From NCBI GenBank assembly GCA_016712275.1, contig JADJRI010000025.1:1-61129 (forward strand): a DNA stretch of 61,129 nt, written 5' to 3'. Under the pieces are notes generated by a model. It was not told the origin of the DNA. It saw nothing but the letters and a program-made list of their open reading frames with translations, and made no database searches. This DNA comes from Planctomycetota bacterium. GTDB taxonomy: Bacteria > Planctomycetota > Phycisphaerae > UBA1845 > UTPLA1. How positions within the stretch are numbered: the stretch's first letter is position 1; the number at the start of each line of letters is the position of its first letter. Below are positions 49,201 to 59,124 of this stretch, piece after piece. The position numbers and the translations under genes are program-made.

Positions 49201-49930
49201 ACTCGAAAAGTTCATTATCCGTCTCCACGGCCAGTCGAATGACATGCGGACCCGGCAATGGCGTGGTTCCCGCGCCGGCCTGCGAACCGCCTCCACGCGG
49301 ATCCTGCGTCTCAAGTCCTTCCGGCAAGTTAATCATCGCAGCCGGATCGCCTGAGTCTATTGCGGTGTTTTGATTGGCAGTAACGGAATCCAGAGTACTG
49401 CAAAATGCAACATCGGGCCTTCGACCTCCGGCGGAGGGCATTAGCTCGAGAATAAATGAGCCATTGGGCAAATAAGATCCGTCCGCCGCGCGATGCGAAA
49501 TGCGATATCGTTCGCCGCCGCCCAAATCCAGAATGCCGCCTCCACCGGATGCAGAAAGCGCTAGAAACACAAAAGAGCCGGCTTGCCCTGCAACACTGCC
49601 CTGAAGAACCAGACTTTCGGCCACTTGGTCGGAGATGGTCTCGTCCTCGAATCCCATGCGCCCAATGACAAATTGCGTGTTTGCGGTCGGAATCGTACGG
49701 CGATTGAGCGCGACATCGACCGTTCTTCCATCCGGCAATGTCAATCCTGCAATCGTTGCACGACCAACAAGATCGATCTGGTTTAGAATGGCTGTTCGAT
49801 CCAGCGTAACTAGGGTTTGATGCGGCAGAGAGCCCTGAGCGGCCAAATCAACCCCGGCCACATTTGAAACGCCAGAATAAGAGCACGCGGAGAAAACCAC
49901 CGCAACAACGACAAAACGCATTGATTTCAT
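46277..49930 (-). CDS. Secreted M12B (reprolysin-like) metallopeptidase with calcium repeats, propeller and dockerin-like tail
   Basis: About 1217 residues. Signal peptide FVVVAVVFSACSYSG. Peptidase domain about residues 215-440: LFELFGDAVVTASYVAAMFA, VDLTYVRVWDHW, and zinc site HELGHNCNAPHTH (about residues 366-378; the usual G of HExxHxxGxxH is N), with GTIMSYCSQTVSGG as Met-turn. Then a D-C-N-G-N-G calcium-repeat belt (about 455-580), an NHL/PQQ-like propeller (about 615-830, e.g. GGLSKPAGIALGLNGNVLVA), a second calcium belt, a jelly-roll-like domain (about 975-1140) and a dockerin-like end GDLNCDCRINGSDI plus GDISDDGFVDVADSGPFVA. ATG 49930 is preferred over a GTG at 49942. Confidence 0.88.
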   Translation of the reverse strand: MKSMRFVVVAVVFSACSYSGVSNVAGVDLAAQGSLPHQTLVTLDRTAILNQIDLVGRATIAGLTLPDGRTVDVALNRRTIPTANTQFVIGRMGFEDETISDQVAESLVLQGSVAGQAGSFVFLALSASGGGGILDLGGGERYRISHRAADGSYLPNGSFILELMPSAGGRRPDVAFCSTLDSVTANQNTAIDSGDPAAMINLPEGLETQDPRGGGSQAGAGTTPLPGPHVIRLAVETDNELFELFGDAVVTASYVAAMFAEVSLIYQRDVDARVDLTYVRVWDHWNDLFNEPDPLASFRAYWNANMQAVPRDVAQFVSGRRDLPYGGVAYLGVLCGNNAYSVVGYMLGMFPNPQFPSVFHYDIFVTAHELGHNCNAPHTHGIALDDCFDLNTPAQRGTIMSYCSQTVSGGNGVSDLRFHSVIQSIIEPYLEGLQCLTHDCNGNGIADETEISGGGVDINGNGVLDVCEDCNGNGTLDPDDITNLTSLDVNTNDIPDECEPDCNGNTIPDASDIVSAFSDDDDSNNVPDECQTDCDSDGIADAVEILADMTLDRDRDAILDACQDCDNDGMIDLVELDNAHAAWLAGHEGGVRAFHAGSGVVTVTTDELQVNEPNDVLVTPDYRILVTSSADHRVVEFNRSGATVGDFVTAGAGGLSKPAGIALGLNGNVLVASNGTNAVLEYDRSSGAFVGAFVMAGSGGLVAPFGLEIGPNGNLFVTSNDGRILEYDGVNGAFLSVFVTNTGSGGLDDPRCIAFKPDGNLLAASFSTRSVLEYNGVTGNLIGKFNRAGTDIALTMAGPWGVRIGPDGQVYISRHFHNGAPGEGGHDHDDDESGLSQGDVIHLHVNSTRIYMFDAPTGNFIRSYVTGNDTGLRFSAGFDFQPGWDIDCNNNQMIDSCDISSGASADVNGNSIPDECEIDCNGNGIYDRLDIWPNGAAFDCNANGIPDACDIESGTSRDCNGDGRPDECQTNTILYDNFERDRGWTTAVLGATSGQWQRGLPVSDPNWAHDPLYDADFGGQCWLTQNTLGSSDVGNGSVRLISPVMDMSQGIVTIRYEYYLRLSNTTGGVDRMLVEISSNGAAGPWTVVATHNQDGFTNWRYHQIDHADLDALGVSLTANMQMRFTVNDANPQSIVEAGLDTFHVTAELAPSYLNPGDLNCDCRINGSDIGAFVEAVLDPVSYEAAHPTCNILLGDISDDGFVDVADSGPFVALLLAQ

Positions 49931-50226
49931 CAGTATTCCCACCCCGTCTTCGTCTCAATCGGCCGCTCGCACGGCCATTCATGCTTGGAAAAAATCACAG
50001 TATGTCGTTCACAGAGCCTGATCGCAATTTGAATCTATGTTAGCACATGGCCCCCCGAAATGAGAACAAATTCAACTTACCAAGGTCCCACAAGTGCGGT
50101 TTTTGCGAATTATTTGAGCATCACGGTGAATTCTGTCAGGCCGCGGAAGAGCCTCTGCGATCGAACCTCCCGCAGCAATTGCAGCTGGCTGCATAAAAAC
50201 GCGGTACAACAGAATTGGCTTCCGAA
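49931..50226. other. Gap between M12B-like and MacB-like genes
   Basis: 296 bases, slightly AT-richer than the neighbours, holding the promoter region of the M12B-like gene. I see no terminator or RNA. Confidence 0.35.
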
Positions 50227-51449
50227 TCAGTCGTGCCGCAGCGCCTCAATCGGATTCAGACTGGCCGCCCGGCGCGCTGGCAGCAACCCGAAGATCACGC
50301 CGACGCCCGCGCTGAAGACAAACGCAATAAGAACAATCGACGGCGAAAGCAGCGGCTCAACCCCGATTTGCTCCGAGATGCCCACCGCGCCGGCCACGCC
50401 CAGCAGAATGCCGACGGCGCCGCCTGCCGTGGAGATGACGCCGGCTTCGATCAGGAATTGCCGGTTGATGGCCTTGGTCGATGCGCCGATGGCCATGCGA
50501 ATGCCAATCTCGCGCGTACGCTCGGTGACGCTCACCAGCATGATATTCATAATGCCGACACCACCCACAAGCAGACTCACCAGCGCTAGAAAGAACATCA
50601 GCAGCGTCATTTGATTGCTGATCGTGCGGGCCTGTTCTTCCTTTTCCTTCAGTGTCGTCACTTTGAAATCGAGCGCCTCGCCCTGGAGAATGCGGTGGCG
50701 CTGACGTAGCAGATCGGTAATCTGTTGCACGGCCGGCTCGACATCGTCATCGCTGGTGGCCGAGCAGAGAATGGCGTTGGGCTCCTGAAGGTTCATCAGG
50801 TCGCGGAGAACGATCGGCAGCGGAATAATGATGGCGTTGTCCTCGTCCATGCCGAGCGGGTTCACGCCTTTGCCTTCCAACACACCCACCACTTTGAAAC
50901 TGAGCTGCCCGACACGAATGGTTCGGTTGATCGGATTGCGATCGCCGAAAAGCTCGCGTAGCGCGGTTTGACCGAGAAGGCAGACGCGGCGGGGGGCGAC
51001 GATGTCGAATGGTTCCAGATCGCGCCCTTCGGAAACACCCCAGTTGCGAATGGCCGTGTAATTCTGATTCGCGCCGGTCAGGAGACGGCCGTGTTGCCGT
51101 AATCACTCACCACCGGCATGGTGCCGCCCTCGACGCCCGTTGTCATGGCGATCGAATCACATTCGAGTTCGATCGCATCGGCATCGGCGCGGCTGAGCGT
51201 GCTGGCGGCCCGGCCTGCAACGGTATTCTTGCCTTTTTGAGTTTCCTCGCTGACGACAAACATCATGTTCTTGCCGGCTTTGCGGATGTCGCCGATGAGC
51301 GAATCCTTCACGCCCTGCACCACGCACACGCAAATAATGACGACCGACACACCCATGATCATGCCGATCATGGTGAGGAAACTGCGCAGCCGGTGCCGCC
51401 ACAGTTCTCGCAGCCCCATCTTGAAGCACTCGATCCAGAGCGTGAACAC
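50227..51449 (-). CDS. MacB-type ABC transporter permease, one frameshift
   Basis: About 407 residues after repair. N-terminal helix LRSFLTMIGMIMGVSVVIICV, then a periplasmic MacB_PCD domain (VSEGRDLEPFDIVAPRRVC, LLGQTALRELFGD), and the FtsX-like C-terminal membrane block (LLMFFLALVSLLVGGVGIMN, TRRTREIGIRMA-like ERTREIGIRMAIGAS, GVIFGLLPARRAASLNPIEA). The frame breaks near 51085 (one missing base, gcc-gt-ctc) and continues LLTGANQNYTAIRNWG. It begins 3 bases after the ATP-binding gene. Together with the HlyD-like protein it would form a MacAB-like tripartite exporter, but no outer-membrane TolC is seen. Confidence 0.9.
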
Positions 51450-51452
51450 GGG

Positions 51453-52262
51453 CTAGATCTCCTGCATCGATAGGGCGCGAACGTCCGGCACTTCCGGTCC
51501 GCCGCGGCGGGGGGTGGGCTTGTCGTAGATGATTCGGCCGTCCTTGAGAATAATGACGCGCTCGGCGGCCGTGGCCACGCCGGGGTCGTGTGTGACGAGA
51601 ATAATGGTGAGCTTTTCCACTTCGTGTAGCTGCGCCATGATCTTGAGAATTTCGGCGCTGGTGTGTGAATCGAGGTTGCCCGTCGGTTCGTCCGCCAGCA
51701 GCACACGCGGATTGTTGACAAGCGAACGGGCGATGGCCACGCGCTGTTGCTGGCCGCCGGACAGCTCTGACGGCAGGTGCTTTCCACGATCGGACAGATG
51801 CACTTTCTCGAGCGCCGCCAGCGCGGCCTCCCGCCGTTTTTTGGTCGGCACGCCGGCATAAATCATCGGTAATTCGCAATTCTCGATCGCCGTGCTGCGC
51901 GCGAGGAGATTGAAATTCTGAAAAATGAACCCGATGTACTCATTGCGCAGCGCAGCGAGCTCGTCCTTGCTGAGCTGGCTGGTCAGGCGTCCGGCAATTT
52001 TGAAGCTGCCCTTCGTCGGAACATCCAGTGCGCCCAGGACATTCAAAAGCGTCGACTTTCCCGAACCGCTCGCGCCCATGATGGCGATGTACTGGCCTTC
52101 GGGAATGTCAACGTTGAGGCCGCGAAGGGCGTGTACCGCATTCGCGCCGGATTCATAAATCTTGTGCAATTCGCGCAGCTCGACCATGACTTTGATCGAA
52201 GGGTCGCTCATCGTGGACACGACGGGCGTGCGGACAGGCGGATGTGCTGTGGAATTGGACAT
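51453..52262 (-). CDS. ABC transporter ATP-binding protein, MacB/LolD type
   Basis: About 269 residues, cytoplasmic ATPase. Walker A MGASGSGKSTLLNVLGALD, Q-loop FIFQNFNLLA, signature LSGGQQQRVAIARSLVNNP, Walker B RVLLADEPTGNLDS and H-loop VTHDPG. A C-terminal extension after the core (GGPEVPDVRALSMQEI) may contact the permease. Start at ATG 52262 is tentative (an ATG at 52211 is possible and neither has a clear Shine-Dalgarno). Middle gene of the HlyD - ATPase - permease operon. Confidence 0.95.
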   Translation of the reverse strand: MSNSTAHPPVRTPVVSTMSDPSIKVMVELRELHKIYESGANAVHALRGLNVDIPEGQYIAIMGASGSGKSTLLNVLGALDVPTKGSFKIAGRLTSQLSKDELAALRNEYIGFIFQNFNLLARSTAIENCELPMIYAGVPTKKRREAALAALEKVHLSDRGKHLPSELSGGQQQRVAIARSLVNNPRVLLADEPTGNLDSHTSAEILKIMAQLHEVEKLTIILVTHDPGVATAAERVIILKDGRIIYDKPTPRRGGPEVPDVRALSMQEI

Positions 52263-52281
52263 CGGCAATTGCGAGCTTAAT

Positions 52282-53682
52282 TCAGGGATCTTTCAGCCGG
52301 ATTGGCTTGTCGAGCGCCTCTTTGAAATTGAAACCGCCGGTCGTCTTCTGAATGAATTTGGTCACGAAACTGTCGCCTTCCTTGGCGCCGACCAACACTT
52401 CAGTAAAAACGTTGTCGGTAATTCCCACCCACAGCGGTACAACATTCCATTTCTGTTTTGCTTGGTCGTACATCCACGCAAACTCTTTCGTGCAGTAGTT
52501 CATTCGCTTGCCGTCGGCCGTTCGCGGCTCGGGCGGATGCTCGGTGGCATCCAAAATCTTCCGAATCTCCTGTACGGACAGCGGCGGCTTGAAGCGAAGC
52601 GCCGAATTGGCGATTCTTAGCGCCGCCGTTCGCTGCTCGCATTCGATAATGACATTCACCGACATGCCCGGCAGCAGGGTCCGTCGCTCGTCGTTCTGCA
52701 ATTCCATGGTGACGGTATAGGTGGTTACGCCTTGCAGAATTTCGGGTTGGTTGCGCTTGTGGAGTATGGTGCCCTCGAATTCCGCCGTCTGTTTGCCTTC
52801 GACTTTGAACTTGGACTTCTGGCCCACATCAATGTGAACGATGTCCGTCTCGCTCACCTTGGCATTGACGCGCAGCTTGTCGAGACTGGGTGCAATGAGA
52901 AAGAGCGGGGGGGTTGTCAGCGCGGCAATGACGACTTGTCCTTCATCCTCAAAACACTTGAGGACGATGCCATCGATCGGGGATCGAATGATGCAGCGAT
53001 CGATGCGCGTTTCAGTCGTCTTGAATTGGGCGGCCGCAAGGTCGGCAGCGGCTTTGGCTTGTTCGAGAGCTTGAGCAAGCCTTTGTGGAACATATTTTTC
53101 ATTGTTTTGCGCTTGCCGGTATTGCGCTTCTGTTAGTTTTTCGTGACCGACGGCCTGACCATAAGTTGACTTTGCGATAATCCATTCCAATTCGGGAGCG
53201 TTGCCGTCTTTGAAGAGTTTGTCCGTACGTTCCCAATTGAACTTAGCTTGTTCAAGCGATGATTTAGCAACTTCCCATTGTTGCCTGGCCTGTTCAGTCA
53301 AAACAGGAAGATTGGCCAACTGTTCGTTCAGAGCCACCTTCGCATCATTGACCAAGCTGCTCGTGCGCTCCTTTTCTGCAATCGACTTCTGATGATCGGC
53401 CTCGGCCAATTCCGGATCGATCCGGCAGATGATCTGGTCCTTTTTCACCGGATCATCATGATCGACCGGCATCTCCACGATGCGCCCTGTCACTTCACAG
53501 CCGACAACCACGGTGCTCAGCGGCTCGACATTGCCCAGCGTCTCAATGGTCATCGTGACGCGGCCGGTGTCGATTTCCGCGGTGGAAATGTCGTAAGTCG
53601 CCTGCGATTGGCCGAATTTCTGATAAGCGGCAATGCCGCCGCCAAGGATGAGTACTGCGACGATCGGTTTCCAGTAGCGCAT
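52282..53682 (-). CDS. HlyD/MacA-like periplasmic adaptor
   Basis: 466 residues. N-terminal membrane anchor KPIVAVLILGGGIAAYQKFG, then barrel-sandwich (lipoyl) half VGCEVTGRIVEMPVDHDDPV, a long coiled-coil hairpin (SSLEQAKFNWERTDKLFKD), the return half IIRSPIDGIVLKCFEDEGQV, a beta-barrel domain and a membrane-proximal domain with PGMSVNVIIECEQR. Unusual: an insert of about 60 residues in the C-terminal domain (SVQEIRKILDATEHPPEPR...). I chose ATG 53682 because GGAAG lies upstream. Bridges the MacB-type permease to an outer-membrane channel not encoded here. Confidence 0.9.
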   Translation of the reverse strand: MRYWKPIVAVLILGGGIAAYQKFGQSQATYDISTAEIDTGRVTMTIETLGNVEPLSTVVVGCEVTGRIVEMPVDHDDPVKKDQIICRIDPELAEADHQKSIAEKERTSSLVNDAKVALNEQLANLPVLTEQARQQWEVAKSSLEQAKFNWERTDKLFKDGNAPELEWIIAKSTYGQAVGHEKLTEAQYRQAQNNEKYVPQRLAQALEQAKAAADLAAAQFKTTETRIDRCIIRSPIDGIVLKCFEDEGQVVIAALTTPPLFLIAPSLDKLRVNAKVSETDIVHIDVGQKSKFKVEGKQTAEFEGTILHKRNQPEILQGVTTYTVTMELQNDERRTLLPGMSVNVIIECEQRTAALRIANSALRFKPPLSVQEIRKILDATEHPPEPRTADGKRMNYCTKEFAWMYDQAKQKWNVVPLWVGITDNVFTEVLVGAKEGDSFVTKFIQKTTGGFNFKEALDKPIRLKDP

Positions 53683-53950
53683 TCGTGGAGCTTCCCTCGG
53701 TAGAACGGTCACAAAAGGGTTGTACAACGCCGGGCCGTTCGCGATTGCAGGTTGTTGTCCTGCGGGAGTTTAATGGCGAAAAGTGGAAATGTCGAAAACC
53801 GGGAGATCGGCCGCCGATTGGACTCTCAATGCGTTATGGGGTTGGCGGAGTTTTACGATGGGAGGGCGTTTTTTTGATCGAATCGCTCAGCGCACAGCAG
53901 GAAGGAAAGGGACGAATTTCCTGATCCGGCTTGACCGCAAAGCCCCTGAC

Positions 53951-54751
53951 TCATGGCAGATTTGAAGCCGTTAGCGCCGATTCCGCCCCGTTTATATCAA
54001 CGAAATCATTCGACGCCTGGCGGGAGTCCCCGGCATTTCGGCTCGGAACGATATATTTGGCCATTTCACCCGCCACGAATTTGCGATTCACGCAGTCAGC
54101 ATGGCCGCCGGTCCACCCCAGGGCTGAGTAGCTGCGATTCCACGCGATATTCTTGATTCGACCGGACGAATACCCCGGACCCTTCAAGCCGACCAAACCG
54201 GCGGAGTCGTCAAACGTTCCGTCGATCGTGCCGAGGATTCGAACCGGACCCGACAAAACGGGGTCCGTCGACGCATAATAGACATAGACATTTCCACGGA
54301 TGTTCGCGAGCGCCTTTCGCATGTCGTATTTGCTGGAGAGACTCGAGCCCACAAGAATGACATTATTCACCTTGAAAGGCGGTTTGACATTCTCGACCGC
54401 CCACATCGCAACACCCGTACCGGCCGAGAGGGCGATGATGTTTGCTTCGGCCGTTGGATATTTTTGAAGATACGATGTGATTTCATTTCCGAGACCCTGC
54501 CCCGACCCTTTCGCAATAAATCGAAGGGTCTGATCCAGCGCGGGATTAAAGGTCAGCGACCAGCGGTGATTGGTGACGGCTCCGGCATAGCCCCGGTCCT
54601 GAAGTCCGAGCGGAACATCGACCGCGCCGAATCCCCAGTTTCCCGCACCATCGATATACCACGTCTTGCCGAATTGGTCCTTCGGATCAGCACAGCCGAT
54701 GATGCCGGAACTTGAAATCAATATGGCGATGGCAAAGTATCGCTTCAACAT
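53951..54751 (-). CDS. Alpha/beta-hydrolase-like lipoprotein
   Basis: 266 residues. Lipoprotein signal FAIAILISSSGIIGCADP. Serine-hydrolase-like layout: nucleophile-type elbow IIALSAGTGVAMWAVE (Ser in L-S-A-G), a likely acid in YVYYASTDPVLSGPVR, and a candidate His in LGWTGGHADCVN. The first G of a classical G-x-S-x-G elbow is replaced by A. Length and order fit a small esterase/lipase-fold protein, substrate unknown. ATG 54751 is supported by GGATGG. It is transcribed toward the HlyD operon end but separated by a 268-base gap from the HlyD start. Confidence 0.6.
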   Translation of the reverse strand: MLKRYFAIAILISSSGIIGCADPKDQFGKTWYIDGAGNWGFGAVDVPLGLQDRGYAGAVTNHRWSLTFNPALDQTLRFIAKGSGQGLGNEITSYLQKYPTAEANIIALSAGTGVAMWAVENVKPPFKVNNVILVGSSLSSKYDMRKALANIRGNVYVYYASTDPVLSGPVRILGTIDGTFDDSAGLVGLKGPGYSSGRIKNIAWNRSYSALGWTGGHADCVNRKFVAGEMAKYIVPSRNAGDSRQASNDFVDINGAESALTASNLP

Positions 54752-55175
54752 AAACCCATCCATTGTTGCAAAACCGGCATCAGATCAAGACACCGAACGT
54801 GTCGATTCTACGCCATTCTATCCAATTCAGCGTCTGGCGTCACCTTGCCGCCAAGACCGATCCGTCGCTCCGTCCGAGTTGTTGGATGAATGTCGACCAA
54901 AGTTGGTGACAGTTTATCGGTCGCGGCGTCAAAGGGAAGCAATTCCTTTTCTATGGGATTAAACGAAATTGGAGCCGCGCAGCCTTAACCAAGTACGAAA
55001 ATGAAGACGAATTCAAGACAGGTTTGGCTACCATGTGCGAAGCAGCAAAATCTCAATTGGTTTATTAACAGCTGAAGAAATGCCCGGCCGATCATCAATT
55101 CCAAAACGTCATCTGCTTGGTGAAACGATTTAACAGGCCTCGATTGGAGCGATAGAGCGCCAGAAATACCCGCTC
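54752..55175. other. Region between hydrolase gene and mutS
   Basis: 424 bases with lower GC than its neighbours and no supported gene; a 64-codon open frame on the minus strand (54985-55179) has no protein features. It must contain the promoter of the hydrolase gene. Confidence 0.4.
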
Positions 55176-58080
55176 TCACCTTGGCTTCTGAAGTATCGTT
55201 TTCAACCCCTGAAGCGCCCCAAGGGCCTCGATCGGCGTCATTCGGTTCACGTCAATCGAACCCAGCGCATCAACCAATTCGCTCCACCACGCCGGCAACG
55301 GCTCGGGTTCTCCAAAAAGCATGAGTTGGTTCGGATTGCCTTGCACGCGACGACCCGCTTTCGAAGCACCGTCCCCGCGTTCAAATCTCTGCTCAAGGTC
55401 CGCCAGAATGGTCTCGGCCCGCTTCACGATGCTCGCGGGCATGCCCGCCATCGCCGCCACATGCACACCATAACTTCGGTCCGCCGCGCCCGGCACAATC
55501 TTGTGCAGAAAAACAACATCACGGCCGGAACCATCAGGACGCAATTGCTCATGTACCGCCACGTTGTAATTGGCAACGCCTTCGAGTTGCGAGGCCAGTT
55601 CGGTCAATTCGTGATAATGCGTCGCAAAAGCGTCCGACAGCCCACACGATCGGCAATGTGCTCGGTAATGGCCCACGCCAGCGAAAGGCCATCGTAAGTA
55701 CTGGTCCCCCGTCCGATTTCATCGAGGATCACAAGCGAGCGCGGCGTAGCATTGTGAAGGATTCGTGTCGTCTCAACCATCTCCACCATAAAAGTCGACA
55801 AGCCGCGAGCCAGCTCATCACTGGCGCCCACGCGGGCGAAGATGCGATCGACCGGCGACCAGCGCATCGACTTGGCCGGTACATAGCTGCCGGTTTGAGC
55901 CAGCAGCGTCAGCAGCGCGACCTGTCGAATGTAGGTCGATTTTCCCGCCATGTTGGGGCCGGTGATCATCAGAAATTGATGACCATCTGGTGCCAGGTCG
56001 CAGTCATTGGGAACGAATCGGTCGCGCTGCGTTTGATCCAGCACAGGATGCCGTCCGTCTTCAATATGGAGCAACGCGTATCGCGTCTCACGCCTTGAAT
56101 CCGTCGACTCGCCGCGTGAGCCGGCGGCCATCAAATCCGGGCGGCAATAGCCGCGCGTCCGCGCCAGCTCGGCCAGTGCGGTGAGCACATCCAGGGATGC
56201 GAGTGCATCGGCCATGCCCTGAAGCGGCGCAAGCGACTGCGCCGCGCGGGCCCGAATCTGGTCGAAAAGATCGAACTCAAGTTGCTTCGCACGGTCGGCC
56301 GCCCCCAGAACCTCCTCCTCGTGCCGCTTGAGCTCATCGGTGATGTACCGCTCGGCGTTGCGAACAGTTTGCTTGCGCACATATTCCGGCGGAATCTTGT
56401 CGCGATGTTGATGCGTAATTTCGATGTAGAAACCAAACACCGAGTTATAGCCCACCTTGAGAGTGCTAATCCCCGTGCGATGGGCCTCCGCGATTGATAG
56501 TCCGCGAGCCACTGCTGGCCGTCGGTGCTGATGTTACGCAGTCGATCGAGTTCCGCATTGAAGCGATCGGCGATGAAGCCGGCATCGCGAAGCACCGGCT
56601 GTGCGTCCTCGCAAAGCCGCGGTTGACAGGAATTGTCCAAGAGGCTCCAAACCGGTGAGGCAGGAACGAAGGGCGCTGGAGCAAATCCTTGCTTGCTTTT
56701 ACACTCTCATGGCGTGCCGAAGAGTCGGGGATTTCTTTTGCGTCCGCCTCGCCCGCGCCATTCTGGGAATCGAGCGACGAATCTTTACTTACTCCCATTG
56801 CCAGCAACGATGTCCCGATGACATCGGCCAGTGAACTGCCTTGCAAGAGACCGCGGCCGAGAACCACCATGTCGCGCGGCGAAGCGCGTCCCACCCCAAG
56901 GCGCGCAACGATGCGCTCAATATCGCCCATGGATTTCAGGCCGTCGCGAATCGCGCGCATTCGGTCCGGCTGGGTCAATAGAGCGGCGATGGCATCCTGT
57001 CTGGCGAGAATCTCCTTCGGGTCTTGGAGTGGATAGCACAACCACTCGCGCAAGCGACGAGCCCACATTGCGTTCACGGTGCAATCGACCGCCGCCAGCA
57101 GCGAACCCTCGCGTGCGTTGTCGCGCAGGGTTCGCTCCACTTCCAACGAACGCAGCGTGACCTGATCGATCATCACACACCGGTCGGCATGCCGGGGCGT
57201 AACGCTCAGAATATGAGACAGCGCGGTCTTTTGCGTCTCATTGAGATAGTCGAGAACCGCCGCAGCAGCCGATAGGGATGCATCGAAATCGTCGAAGCCG
57301 AAGCCCGCCAGATTGGAAACCCCAAACTGCTTGTGCAGCGTTTGCTCGGCCATATGCCGCGAGAAAACATGGCCCGGTCGCGGCGTAACTGCGGCCCCCA
57401 GCCCCTCGCGAATCGATTCGACAAACGACTGATCGGCGTCGATGGCCGACTCGGGAATCAGGATTTCGGCGGGCCGAATGCGGGCGAGATCATCGAGCAA
57501 TGTGGCCATCGGAATCATCTCGGCGACCAGTTTTCCGCCCGCCAGTTCGACGATCGCGATCCCGATGCGTCCTGTTTTCCAATCGACGTTCTCGGGACAC
57601 AGCGCGACAAGGTGGTTCGGTGCGCGATCATCGAGCAGGTTTTCGTCGGTGAGCGTGCCCGGCGTAATGATGCGCTGCACGGCCCGCTTCACAACGCCTT
57701 TCGCCGTGCGCGGATCTTCAATCTGCTCGCTGATCGCAACCTTGAACCCGGCGCGAACGAGCTTCGCCACATAGTTGTCGAGGCTGTGATACGGAATGCC
57801 CGCCAGCGGGATCGGGTTGTCGGCATGTTTGCTTCGGGCGGTGAGCGTCAGATTGAGAACGCGGGCAATCGTTTTCGCATCGTCGAAGAATGTCTGTAAA
57901 ATCGCCCATGCGAAAAGAAGCAAGCGCCTCGCCAACCTCGGCTTTTTGCTCCAGATATTGTCGCATCGCGGGCGTGAGATCGGAGGCCGGTGATGCCGCG
58001 GCTTTCGCGTCCAGCTTGACGGCGCGGCCTTTTTTTCGTGCCGCCTCGTTCGATTTCATTTCCGTGGTCGCATCGGGCAT
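55176..58080 (-). CDS. mutS: DNA mismatch repair ATPase MutS, five missing bases
   Basis: About 969 residues after repair. Mismatch-binding N-terminus: MRQYLEQKAEVGEALASFRM then MGDFYETFFDDAK (Phe/Glu mismatch reader in the F-Y-E motif). Core: IGIAIVELAGGKL, RHMAEQTLHKQFGVSNLAGF, RDGLKSMGDIERIVARLG. Clamp: TGISTLKVGYNSVFGFYIEI. ATPase: MITGPNMAGKSTYIRQVALL, LVILDEIGRGTSTYDGLSLA, FATHYHELTELASQL. Breaks: 57892-57901 (two bases), about 56660, 56488 (G2 for G3), 55626-55629 (A4 for A5). A ~40-residue Ser/Asp-rich insert lies near 56700-56800. Start ATG 58080. Each break is repaired by a single-base addition, so the gene is probably intact in the organism. Confidence 0.95.
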
Positions 58081-58281
58081 GGGAACATTGTAACGCGATA
58101 CGACCGGACCGGCATTGGCGTCCCCGCGCTGGCGTGTGTATCCTGACGCGCGTTGTGAAAAGAGGCGGGCACAGTTTTCACAGGACGAAGAGCGATTCCA
58201 ATCGAACCAAGGGAAATTGAGATCATCGATGAAGGCGACGCGGCCCGATTTCGGCGAATCGTCGGCCTGATACTACTGCTC

Positions 58282-59124
58282 ATGCTCGCGCTCAAATTAC
58301 CGGGCTACCACGCCCAACACATCGAAACCGACGAACGCATTTACTGGTCGCTTGCCGAAAACTGGATCGAATCCCGAACGTATACCCTGCGCGGCACGGA
58401 AATCCTCGATCTCCTGCCGCCCTCGATGTACGACAAGCCGCTTTTCCACCATCCGCCGATGCTGACCTTTCTGCTGATTCCATTCGCATCGATGGAGGCG
58501 TCTCAGGCCGCCATTGCGGTGTCATGGATTGGACACTTCGCGGCGGTCATCGGGATCGCCCTCATCGCCTGGGCGTGGCGTCCCGCGGGTCGCCGCAGTC
58601 TCGATTTTCTCTTGTGGCTTCCAGTGCTGGCCATGGCGGTCGATCCGGTGTTCTCCTTTGCGGGGCGAAAAATCTGGCCGGATACGCTGGTCGGCGGTTT
58701 CGGGGCCGTCGCGATCGGGGCTTGCGCGCTGGGCATCCGGTCGGATCGCGGCGGATGGCTCTTGGCCGGCGGCGCGTTTGCGGCATTTGCCGGCCTCTCC
58801 AAGCTCACCGGACTGTTGATTGTTCCGATCGGCATCATCGCAATCCTCCTTTCACCCGGTAACGCCCGGCACCGCGCCGCAAGGTGCCTTGCCTTTGTTG
58901 CCCCGTGTGCCGTATTAATGGCACCATGGTTTTGGATGTTCTTTCGGGAGTATGGCCAATGCCTGCCCGCGTGGATTCAACCGGATGCTGAAGTTCTCGC
59001 TGCCAATCCTCATCTGGCGCGGGCCTTCGGCCGGCCGTTCGGTTTCTATGCCTACGAGCTGCTCATGGCCTCGCCCGTCGCCGGTGTCTGTCTGGCGGCT
59101 GCCTGCATCGGGGCTGGATTTTGA
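58282..59124 (+). CDS. GT39/ArnT-like membrane glycosyltransferase, short and start uncertain
   Basis: 280 residues from ATG 58282, but the frame is open further left without a normal start codon; the preceding codons (GLILLL) look like the true first membrane helix. Membrane helices alternate with periplasmic loops; the first loop has the DE motif (TDERIYWSLAENW) typical of GT39/PMT enzymes that use polyprenyl-phosphate sugars. Further helices: IGHFAAVIGIALIAWAW, LVGGFGAVAIGACALGI, LAFVAPCAVLMAPWFWM. Ends after ELLMASPVAGVCLAAACIGAG. Family members usually have about 450-550 residues, so the C-terminal half is missing; a neighbouring frame runs on to 59188 (FDDIVTVPELLWRVWRQS), so another indel is possible. 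Confidence 0.6.
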   Translation: MLALKLPGYHAQHIETDERIYWSLAENWIESRTYTLRGTEILDLLPPSMYDKPLFHHPPMLTFLLIPFASMEASQAAIAVSWIGHFAAVIGIALIAWAWRPAGRRSLDFLLWLPVLAMAVDPVFSFAGRKIWPDTLVGGFGAVAIGACALGIRSDRGGWLLAGGAFAAFAGLSKLTGLLIVPIGIIAILLSPGNARHRAARCLAFVAPCAVLMAPWFWMFFREYGQCLPAWIQPDAEVLAANPHLARAFGRPFGFYAYELLMASPVAGVCLAAACIGAGF

